Assembly: GCA_002398405.1 (NCBI GenBank)
Contig: DGYN01000013.1
Span: 1-25,497 of the forward strand
DNA from: Caulobacteraceae bacterium UBA5005
GTDB lineage: Bacteria; Pseudomonadota; Alphaproteobacteria; Caulobacterales; Caulobacteraceae
Reading direction: 5' to 3'
DNA: 25,497 nt
Shown: positions 7,854 through 14,365 of the stretch, one piece after another
How positions within the stretch are numbered: the stretch's first letter is position 1
How the letters are laid out: every line of letters starts with the position of its first letter
Program-made: the position numbers and the translations under genes
The notes under the pieces: generated by a model
Database searches by the model: none
What the model was told of the DNA's origin: nothing
Seen by the model: the letters and a program-made list of their open reading frames with translations, nothing else

Positions 7854-9077
7854 ATGAGAAGAGGGCTGACGGCGGCTGCGATCGCTCTGCTTCTGATGGG
7901 GTGCGCGACCATGGGCGGATCATCAGGCTTCACCCCGAGGCTCGCCACCCCGCGCCTTACCCCCGTTCCGGCGGCAGAGCGAACGCCAGAGCAGGTCGCC
8001 ATGATCCGCGGGCGCGAGCTCAACATCTATCTCACCCTGGCCCGCCACCCGGCTCTCTACGAACGGTGGACGCCGCTGGGCCAGTTCCTGCTCAACGGAT
8101 CGCAATTGCCGCCGCGGCACCGCGAAATCCTGATGCTGCGCATGGGCTGGCTCTGCCAGAGCCCCTATGAGTGGGCCCAGCATGTGCGGATCGGCATGGG
8201 CGCCGATATCGGGCTCACCGCCGCCGACGTCCACCGCATCGCCGAGGGCCCCGACGCGCCGGGCTGGGACCCTGTCGAACGGATCCTGGTCAAAGCGGTC
8301 GACGAGATGCGCTATGACGCCATGATCTCGGATGCGACCTGGGTGGCGCTCCGCGCCTACTATTCGGACCAGCAGGCGATGGAAGCGCTCTATACCGCGA
8401 CCCAGTACCAGCTCGTTTCCATGGCCCTGAACAGCGCCGGCATCCAGGTGGAGCCGAACAACGCCCACCGCCTGCCGGCCGACGTTCCCCGGCCGGCCCC
8501 GGCGAGCCGGGCCAAGGGTCCGCGGCTCTCGACCCCAAGGATCGCGCCGGTGAAGGTCGCCGACCTCACGCCCCGGCAGCGCCTCCTGGCCGCCAACCAG
8601 ATCCGGCCGGACGGGACCATGCTGAACCTCTATGCGACCCTGATAAACCATCAGGCTCTCTACGGGCCGAGGACGACCTTCGGGACCTATCTGCAGCGCG
8701 ACGGCCTCCTGCCGCCCAGGACGCGCGAGCTGCTCATTATGCGCACCGGCTATCTGATCCGCGCCGAATACGAGTGGGCCCACCACGTCTCCTACGCCAA
8801 GGACGCCGGCCTCACCGACGAAGAGATCGCCCGCATCGCCAAGGGACCAGAGGCGGCCGGCTGGAGCGAGGCGGACCGCTACGTCCTGCGCGCCGCTGAC
8901 GAGCTGCGCCGCGAGGCCTTCATCTCGGACGCCACCTGGGCGGGCCTCACCAAAACCTACGACGAAAAGCGGATGCTGGAGATCATCTACACTGTCGGCG
9001 GCTATTCGATGACCGGGGTGGCGATCAACAGCTTCGGGGTCCAGGTCGAGCCGGGCTACCCGAAGATGCCCTCGTGA
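7854..9077 (+). CDS. Lipoprotein with two tandem carboxymuconolactone-decarboxylase-like domains
   Basis: A 407-residue protein. The ATG at 7854 follows GGGGACGCGGGG and gives a lipoprotein signal peptide (MRRGLTAAAIALLLMGC) with lipobox Cys17; an upstream ATG at 7818 would precede the signal with a hydrophilic stretch. Two homologous CMD domains follow. Each carries the helix centred on YEWAxH (Glu106-Trp107/His110 and Glu307-Trp308/His311), preceded by HREILMLRMGWL or TRELLIMRTGYL and followed by a DELRxxAxISDATWxxL segment. The copies are 201 residues apart. The first has Cys101, while the matching position of the second is Ile302, and neither has the CxxC of AhpD peroxidase-type members. 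Single-domain cytoplasmic forms are usual; a duplicated, membrane-anchored form is not. Likely a decarboxylase, dehydratase or hydroperoxide-related enzyme; substrate unknown. Confidence 0.85.
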   Translation: MRRGLTAAAIALLLMGCATMGGSSGFTPRLATPRLTPVPAAERTPEQVAMIRGRELNIYLTLARHPALYERWTPLGQFLLNGSQLPPRHREILMLRMGWLCQSPYEWAQHVRIGMGADIGLTAADVHRIAEGPDAPGWDPVERILVKAVDEMRYDAMISDATWVALRAYYSDQQAMEALYTATQYQLVSMALNSAGIQVEPNNAHRLPADVPRPAPASRAKGPRLSTPRIAPVKVADLTPRQRLLAANQIRPDGTMLNLYATLINHQALYGPRTTFGTYLQRDGLLPPRTRELLIMRTGYLIRAEYEWAHHVSYAKDAGLTDEEIARIAKGPEAAGWSEADRYVLRAADELRREAFISDATWAGLTKTYDEKRMLEIIYTVGGYSMTGVAINSFGVQVEPGYPKMPS

Positions 9078-9113
9078 GGCGCCTTTTCCGGCGTCAGCCG
9101 GGGTCTTGTGGAT

Positions 9114-9185
9114 GTTCACCCGGCAGCGCCGGTCGACGTGGAGTGTCGTAACCCCAGCTTCGTGCGTCCCGGCGCCCGGGTGAAC
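9114..9185. terminator. Long inverted repeat between convergent genes
   Basis: GTTCACCCGG (9114-9123) pairs exactly with CCGGGTGAAC (9176-9185), and inside it CGCCGG (9127-9132) pairs with CCGGCG (9169-9174), leaving a 36-base loop. It fills the 128-base gap between the convergent CMD lipoprotein and GST genes. A bidirectional transcription end is the simplest reading, but neither side has a T-tract. It could also be a repeated intergenic element. Confidence 0.45.
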
Positions 9186-9205
9186 AACCTTCACGGCAAC
9201 GGCAG

Positions 9206-9943
9206 CTAGGCCGCTTTGGCGACCGTCGAGACCGCCGTCCAGGCAAAGTCCGGGTAGAACCGCGCCATCATGCGGTCGACGTAGGCCGTCAGGTTCGGAT
9301 AGCCGAGCGCCAGGTCGCGCACCGGCGCCTCGAAGAAGGGCGTCATCAGTCCCGCCAGCACCCCGAAGGCGATGGCGTCGACGCCGGTGGGCTTGTCGCC
9401 CATCAGATAGGCCTTGTCGCCGAGGATCAGGCTCAGGGCCGAGAGCGACCGCTCGCCCAGACCCAGGACTTCTTCGGGGGTGTGGCGGCCGAGGCCCACG
9501 GCGAAGATGCGCGAGGCGACCTCCTTCTGGACGTCTTCCTTGATGGCCGCCTGGGCCTCGGCGGGCATGCCGGTGAAATACTGCGCCGGGCCTTTGGCGA
9601 AGTTCGTCTCATCCAGCCAGCGGATGCCGGCCATGGTCCAGCCGAAGTGGTTCTCGATCATCCGCTCGATGGCCCAGGCCTGGGCCCGCTCCAGGCCGGA
9701 AAGGCCTGCGTCGAAGTCGAAGCCGTACTTTTCCTCCAGGTGCAGGCGGATGAAATGGCTGTCGGCGATCAGGACGCGGTCATCCTCGATCCAGGGGAGC
9801 TGGCCCTTGGGCGACAGTTCCGGATGGGCCGGGCTTTTGGCGTAGGAAAGCCCCGCCATCTTCAGATGGATTTCGGTCTTGGTGACATAGGGGCTGCCGT
9901 CGGGCAGGCCGAAAACCTCGCCGGCGGCGAAAAGCGTGATCAT
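9206..9943 (-). CDS. Glutathione S-transferase family protein (FAXC/metaxin-like)
   Basis: A 245-residue protein. The N-terminal thioredoxin-like domain carries KGQLPWIEDDRVLIADSHFI, and the C-terminal helical domain ends with KPTGVDAIAFGVLAGL and YPNLTAYVDRMMARF. This combination (cis-Pro Trp-Ile, then ADSHFI, then a D-x-IAFG helix) is characteristic of the FAXC/metaxin-like GST branch rather than classical detoxifying GSTs. The start chosen is the ATG at 9941-9943, eight bases after AAGGA; an in-frame ATG three codons earlier (9952) would overlap that site. It is transcribed divergently from the WYL regulator at 10037, with a 9-bp inverted repeat between them, so it is the likely target of that regulator. 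Family good; substrate unknown. Confidence 0.85.
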   Translation of the reverse strand: MITLFAAGEVFGLPDGSPYVTKTEIHLKMAGLSYAKSPAHPELSPKGQLPWIEDDRVLIADSHFIRLHLEEKYGFDFDAGLSGLERAQAWAIERMIENHFGWTMAGIRWLDETNFAKGPAQYFTGMPAEAQAAIKEDVQKEVASRIFAVGLGRHTPEEVLGLGERSLSALSLILGDKAYLMGDKPTGVDAIAFGVLAGLMTPFFEAPVRDLALGYPNLTAYVDRMMARFYPDFAWTAVSTVAKAA

Positions 9944-9991
9944 GAAATTCATCCTTCGTTTCAAGTTGACGAAGGACGCCTTAGCCACCCC

Positions 9992-10015
9992 CTGCTGACA
10001 GCATGGTGTCAGCAG
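9992..10015. promoter_or_regulatory. Perfect inverted repeat, candidate operator of the WYL regulator
   Basis: CTGCTGACA (9992-10000), spacer GCATGG, TGTCAGCAG (10007-10015): nine perfect base pairs of dyad symmetry in the 93-base gap between two divergent genes. It lies 22 bases before the regulator's start and 49 bases from the GST start, well placed to repress both. From general knowledge, YafY-type regulators often use TGTCAG-type dyads next to their own gene. Confidence 0.72.
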
Positions 10016-10036
10016 ACTGGCAGCATAGTGGAGTTC

Positions 10037-10744
10037 ATGACATCCTGGATGGACATGCGCCGCGCCGACCGCCTCTTTTCGCTGATCCAGGTCCTGCGCC
10101 GCCAGCGCAGGCCGGTCACGGCCGAGGCGATCGCGCAGGAGCTGGAGACCTCCAAACGCACCATCTACCGCGACATCGCCACCCTTATGGGCCAGCGGGT
10201 GCCGATCAGGGGCGAGGCGGGGATCGGCTATGTGCTGGAGCGCGGCTACGACATGCCGCCGATGATGCTCACCGCCGACGAGATCGAGGCGGCGGTGCTC
10301 GGCGCCCAGATGGTGATCGCCACGGGCGATCCGGCTCTGGCCTTGGCCGCCAAGGACCTGGTCGCCAAGATCGCCGAGGCGGTGCCCGAACGCCTGCGCC
10401 CCTTCGTGCTGGAGCCCGCCGGCCGCGTGCCGCCGCGCTATCAGGAAGCGGCCGACACCATCGACATGGCCATGGTCCGCGACGCCATCCGTGGCGGCCG
10501 CAAGGTGAGGCTCGACTATCGCGACGAACAGGGAAGGCCCAGCGAGCGCATCGTCTGGCCGGTGGCCGTCGGCTATCTGCAAACCGTCCGCCTGGTCATC
10601 GCCTGGTGCGAGCTGCGCGAGGATTTCCGCAGTTTCCGCACCGACCGGGTCGCGGGCGCCGACCTGCTTGAGACGCGTTTTCCGGCCCGCCCTTCAGTTC
10701 TCTTCGCCAAGTGGCGCGCCCGGCAGATGGAAGAGGCCCGATGA
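10037..10744 (+). CDS. YafY-family HTH/WYL transcriptional regulator
   Basis: A 235-residue protein. The N-terminal winged HTH (about 7-65) reads MRRADRLFSLIQVLRRQRR, AEAIAQELETSKRTIYRDIATL and GIGYVLERGYDMPPMMLTADE, the standard YafY/DeoR-like start. The C-terminal WYL-type ligand-sensing domain (about 150-225) reads VRLDYRDEQGRPSERIVWPVAVGYL, then VIAWCELREDFRSFRTDRV. The ATG at 10037 has GGAG close by; an in-frame ATG at 10055 (MRRADRL) is an alternative matching where many homologues begin. The adjacent inverted repeat suggests autoregulation and control of the divergent GST. The gene ends 54 bases before the ABC ATPase. WYL domains commonly bind nucleotides or small effectors; the effector is unknown. 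Confidence 0.92.
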   Translation: MTSWMDMRRADRLFSLIQVLRRQRRPVTAEAIAQELETSKRTIYRDIATLMGQRVPIRGEAGIGYVLERGYDMPPMMLTADEIEAAVLGAQMVIATGDPALALAAKDLVAKIAEAVPERLRPFVLEPAGRVPPRYQEAADTIDMAMVRDAIRGGRKVRLDYRDEQGRPSERIVWPVAVGYLQTVRLVIAWCELREDFRSFRTDRVAGADLLETRFPARPSVLFAKWRARQMEEAR

Positions 10745-10797
10745 ATTTTGCGATCAGCGCTCTCGCGGATCGGCGAAGCGGGGCTATATGAGCCCCC

Positions 10798-11718
10798 ATG
10801 CCCGCCGTCATCTCCGTCAAAAACCTCTCCAAGACCTACGCCTCGGGCCTCCACGCCCTGAAGGACGTGAACCTGGAGATCGAAAAGGGTGAGATCTTCG
10901 CCCTGCTGGGTCCCAACGGGGCGGGCAAGACCACTCTGATCAGCATCATCTGCGGCATCGTCAACAAGACCGGCGGATCGGTCAGCGTCGATGGCCACGA
11001 CACTGTCGAACACTACCGCGCCGCGCGGATGAAGATCGGCCTGGTGCCGCAGGAGCTGAACACCGACGCCTTCGAAAGCGTCTGGGCGACGACAAGCTTT
11101 TCCCGCGGCCTGTTCGGCAAGGCGCCTAACCCCGCCCATATCGAAAAGACCCTCAAGGCCCTCAGCCTCTGGGACAAGAAGGATAGCAAGATCATGACGC
11201 TTTCCGGCGGCATGAAGCGCCGGGTGATGATCGCCAAGGCCCTCAGCCACGAGCCGGAGATCCTGTTCCTCGACGAGCCCACCGCCGGCGTCGATGTCGA
11301 GCTGCGCAAGGACATGTGGCAGCTGGTCCGCGATCTGCGCGACCAGGGCGTCACCATCATCCTGACCACCCACTATATCGAGGAAGCCGAGGAGATGGCC
11401 GACCGGGTGGGGGTGATCTCCAAGGGCGAGCTAATCGTCGTCGAGGAAAAGACGGCCCTGATGCAGAAGCTCGGCAAGCGCGAACTGACCCTGGATCTGG
11501 CCCAGAAGCTCGACAAGCTTCCCGCCAAACTCGCCAAACTCGGCGTCACCCTGTCGGACAACGGCCTGAAACTGACCTACGCCTTCGACGCCCACGAGGA
11601 GACCACCGGCATCCCCGAGGTCCTCAAAGCCGTCGACGACGCCGACATCGCCTTCAAGGACCTGGCCACCAGCGAAAGCTCGCTGGAGGACATCTTCGTC
11701 TCCCTGGTGCACGCATGA
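10798..11718 (+). CDS. ABC-2 type transporter ATP-binding protein
   Basis: A 306-residue ATPase. Walker A GPNGAGKTT is at 38-46, the signature LSGGMKRR at 135-142, Walker B ends in Asp159-Glu160 (LFLDEPTAG), and the switch His is His192 (TTHYIEEAEEMADR). The C-terminal tail has a Leu/Lys-rich repeat (LDKLPAKLAKLG). The last four bases overlap the permease start (ATGA), showing tight coupling with it. The class is that of YadG, NodI and DrrA, exporters of lipids, polysaccharides or drugs. It is a close paralogue of the ATPase at 429-1376. Substrate not identifiable. Confidence 0.95.
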   Translation: MPAVISVKNLSKTYASGLHALKDVNLEIEKGEIFALLGPNGAGKTTLISIICGIVNKTGGSVSVDGHDTVEHYRAARMKIGLVPQELNTDAFESVWATTSFSRGLFGKAPNPAHIEKTLKALSLWDKKDSKIMTLSGGMKRRVMIAKALSHEPEILFLDEPTAGVDVELRKDMWQLVRDLRDQGVTIILTTHYIEEAEEMADRVGVISKGELIVVEEKTALMQKLGKRELTLDLAQKLDKLPAKLAKLGVTLSDNGLKLTYAFDAHEETTGIPEVLKAVDDADIAFKDLATSESSLEDIFVSLVHA

Positions 11719-12476
11719 ACCTGCACGCCGTCCGCGCCATCTACGTCTTCGAAATGAGCCGCACCTGGCGGACGCTCTGGCAGAGCATCGTCTCGCCGGT
11801 GATCTCGACCTCGCTCTATTTCATCGTCTTTGGGGCCGCCATCGGCGGGGCGATCCGCGAGATGGGCGGGGTGACCTACGGGGCCTTCATCATCCCCGGC
11901 CTGATCATGCTCAGCGTCCTGCAGCAGAGCACCATGAACGGCTCCTTCGGCATCTTCTTCCCAAAGTTCGTCGGCACCATCTATGAGCTCCTCTCGGCGC
12001 CGGTCAGTTCGCTGGAGGCCGTGGCGGCCTATGTCGGGGCGGCGGCGTCGAAGTCGATCATCCTGGCGGTGATCATGCTCATCACCGCGCGACTGTTTGT
12101 CGACTACGAGATTCAGCATCCCTTCTGGATGATCAGTTTCCTGGTGCTGACCGCGCTCAGCTTCTCCCTGCTGGGCTTCATCATCGGGGTCCTGGCGGGG
12201 GGCTTCGAGAGCCTGCAGTTCATCCCCATGCTGATCCTCACCCCCCTGACCTTTCTGGGCGGATCCTTCTATTCGATCGACGCCCTGCCGGGGATCTGGC
12301 GGACCGTCTCGCTGTTCAATCCGGTGGTCTATCTGGTGTCCGGCTTCCGCTGGTCCTTCTACGGAACCTCGGACGTCGGGGTGGGGATCAGCCTGGCCGC
12401 GACGCTCGGCTTCTTCCTGGTATGCCTGGCCATCGTCAGCTGGATCTTCAAGACCGGCTACAAACTGAAAGCCTAG
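11715..12476 (+). CDS. ABC-2 type transporter permease
   Basis: A 253-residue inner-membrane protein with about six hydrophobic segments (for example ISTSLYFIVFGAAIGGAI, YGAFIIPGLIMLSVL, SIILAVIMLITARLF, MISFLVLTALSFSLLGFIIG, IPMLILTPLTFLGGSF, AATLGFFLVCLAIVSWI). The motif FLGGSFYSIDALPGIWR, followed by FNPVVYLVSGFR, is diagnostic of the YadH/NodJ-like ABC-2 membrane family. Translation is coupled to the ATPase by an ATGA overlap. Its stop TAG overlaps the stop of the convergent CYTH-CHAD gene within a single CTAG, so there is no room for a separate terminator. Confidence 0.95.
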   Translation: MNLHAVRAIYVFEMSRTWRTLWQSIVSPVISTSLYFIVFGAAIGGAIREMGGVTYGAFIIPGLIMLSVLQQSTMNGSFGIFFPKFVGTIYELLSAPVSSLEAVAAYVGAAASKSIILAVIMLITARLFVDYEIQHPFWMISFLVLTALSFSLLGFIIGVLAGGFESLQFIPMLILTPLTFLGGSFYSIDALPGIWRTVSLFNPVVYLVSGFRWSFYGTSDVGVGISLAATLGFFLVCLAIVSWIFKTGYKLKA

Positions 12477-14026
12477 GTCGCTTCTTTTTCGACCCTCTTC
12501 TTCGGCCAGAAGCGCTTGGCCTCGGTGAAGTCCTCGAAGGCTTCGATAGCCTTGTCGACGGCCACCGGTTCCTGGACTTTGATGTGGCCCACGATCTGGC
12601 CGGCGGCAAAGGCGAGCGAGGGAGTCTTGGCGCCATCCAGGCCGGCGATGGCGGCCGCCTCGGTGAGGGCGATGTCGTTGAGACGGCCCAGGCTATCCTG
12701 CAGCGCCTTCAAGGCCGCGGTGAAGCGGCGGCGGCGCTTCTCACCGTTCTCGCCAAAGGCCAGTTCGAAAAAGCCGGTGGCGTAGCGCAGGCGCTTGGCG
12801 CGGATACGAAGCTTGTGACGCAGGTCAGTGTCCAGGGCGCCAAGGTTCGCCCCCCGCCGCTTCACCCGGCGGCGAAGGCCGTCCAGGGCATGGGCGGCGA
12901 AGGGGCCGATCGGGCTTTCCAGGATGGCGGCGCGCTCGCTCGCCCGCCGCCAGTCGCCGTCCTCGACCCAGATGGCCGTTTCCAGCATGGCCCGCGCAAA
13001 CCGCGGAGAGGCCACCGCCGCCAGAGCCTTGTCATAGGCGGCCATACGGGCGGAGTTGAGTTGCACGCCGTAGCGCGCCGTGGCCTTGGCGTCGCCGATC
13101 AGGGGCGCGGTCGGCTCAAAGCCGTCCTCCAGAAAGACGTCCAGGGTGCGGGCGTCGCCCAGTTCCCCGGCGATCCAGCGCGCCTCCTGCTCGATCCATT
13201 CGGCGCGGGAATCGTCCACCGCCGGCTGGAAGATTTTCATGGCGGTGCGCAGGCGGCGAAGTCCGATGCGTGTCTGGTGAACCCCCTCGGCCGACGGGAC
13301 CCCGCAAAGGCTGGTGGCCGCGGCGACGGTCTGCATCAGGCAGGACCGGGCGATGCGCCGGAAGGCCTCGGTGATGGTCATGTCGGGGGCGAGCGGCGTT
13401 GGCGAGGCCTTGGTCCGGCGGTCCCCGTTCAGACCGGCCAGGGCAAAGCCGCGGTCAGACTTGGTGAGCAGGGAAAGGCGGATCGGGGCGGCGTCGAACA
13501 GCTGGCGGGCGAGGTCGAACAGGGCGGCCTGGCGGCCGGATTTGAGCTCGAGCTCCATTTCCAGGACCGGCTCGGACTGTTTGCCGGCGATGAGCTTGCC
13601 GCGGTCGATGGTGATCTCGATCACCGTCCCGTCGCAGATCCACACCCGCGTCTGGCGGGAGACTGTGGAGGTAAAGACCGGGATCAGGCGATCATCGCCC
13701 AGCAGGTCCGCCGCGGGGGTCAGCGCCAGGGCCTGAAGATTGACGGCGGCCGAGGCGATCTCGCTCTCCCACTCGTCGCGGGCGAAGATCTCGGGGCCCG
13801 CGGCGCGCTTTACCGTCTGGATGAAGCGGTCGCCTTCCTTGCGGACGCGCAGGGATACGCCCGCCTCGCGCAGGCAAAGGGTCGCGGTATCGTAATAGGT
13901 GGCCTTGAGGGCTTGCGCCTTGACCTCCCCGGCCATGGCCGGATGCCTTGCCAGCCGCCGCAACGCCGCCAGCGTCACGTCGAATTTCAGCTCGGTCTCA
14001 GCGCCGCTGGTCCGTTCGGACGACAT
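12473..14026 (-). CDS. CYTH-CHAD domain protein (inorganic triphosphatase YgiF-like)
   Basis: A 517-residue two-domain protein. The CYTH domain (about 8-205) starts with the metal-triphosphate motif ExExK (Glu10, Glu12, Lys14 in ETELKF) and continues with YYDTATLCLREAGVSLRVR, VKRAAGPEIFARDEWE and LEMELELKSG. The helical CHAD domain (about 215-500) has VHQTRIGLRRLRTAMK and LRIRAKRLRYATGFFE, rich in conserved His and Arg that bind polyphosphate. CYTH hydrolyses inorganic triphosphate in characterised homologues; CHAD targets such proteins to polyphosphate granules. The ATG at 14026 is preferred; a GTG at 14050 is in frame but lacks a ribosome site. Near the C-terminus it becomes Lys-rich. A link to phosphate metabolism fits the PhoD gene downstream on the other strand. 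Confidence 0.93.
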   Translation of the reverse strand: MSSERTSGAETELKFDVTLAALRRLARHPAMAGEVKAQALKATYYDTATLCLREAGVSLRVRKEGDRFIQTVKRAAGPEIFARDEWESEIASAAVNLQALALTPAADLLGDDRLIPVFTSTVSRQTRVWICDGTVIEITIDRGKLIAGKQSEPVLEMELELKSGRQAALFDLARQLFDAAPIRLSLLTKSDRGFALAGLNGDRRTKASPTPLAPDMTITEAFRRIARSCLMQTVAAATSLCGVPSAEGVHQTRIGLRRLRTAMKIFQPAVDDSRAEWIEQEARWIAGELGDARTLDVFLEDGFEPTAPLIGDAKATARYGVQLNSARMAAYDKALAAVASPRFARAMLETAIWVEDGDWRRASERAAILESPIGPFAAHALDGLRRRVKRRGANLGALDTDLRHKLRIRAKRLRYATGFFELAFGENGEKRRRRFTAALKALQDSLGRLNDIALTEAAAIAGLDGAKTPSLAFAAGQIVGHIKVQEPVAVDKAIEAFEDFTEAKRFWPKKRVEKEAT

Positions 14027-14365
14027 CGAAAAGCTTTCGCTTGGTCCCACCGGGTCTACGGCCTGTCACACATAACGCCGGGCTGTCTATCGTGGGTCCC
14101 AAAAAACTTGAGCAGTTCATCCCCAAACCATCCACAGGTTTCCGCTAAACGCCCGATTTGGCTGTAACCTTTGCCGTAAAAGGCCCTGGCTTGAGAGCGG
14201 GCGGCTTTGGGGGTGATGCCGTGATGTCGCACCGCACAAAGAATCCGATACGGACAGATTAAACTGTCGTAAAAATCTGCGAGGAAGTTTTGGGGTCGCC
14301 TGCTCAAAGCCTTGCGACTTCGGATGGCGCCGGTCAGGGCGCAAAATAAAAAAGGGGGATTTCCG
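14027..14365 (+). other. 339-base leader region of the Oar-like receptor gene
   Basis: Non-coding gap between two divergent starts, less GC-rich than the flanking genes. Around 14253-14268, GACAG-ATTAAA-CTGTC is a short perfect dyad, and CTGTCGTAAAA at 14264 resembles one half of a PhoB box (CTGTCAT-AAAA-CTGTCAT), but the second half is poor. The SD AAGGGGGA (about 14352-14360) serves the TTG start. Open frames across this gap on both strands look like chance. I find no convincing riboswitch or sigma-70 promoter. Confidence 0.4.

Noticed and set aside
7923..9194. 423-codon minus-strand frame opposite the CMD lipoprotein
   Set aside because: Its translation lacks any family pattern; the plus-strand gene has a lipobox and two repeated CMD domains.
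12422..14167. 581-codon plus-strand open frame opposite the CYTH-CHAD gene
   Set aside because: Low-complexity Gly/Arg/Asp-rich translation with no motif; the minus strand has intact CYTH and CHAD motifs.
14264..14283. CTGTCGTAAAAATCTGCGA as a full Pho box
   Set aside because: Only the first half matches CTGTCAT well; the second half is poor, so it is reported as weak only.
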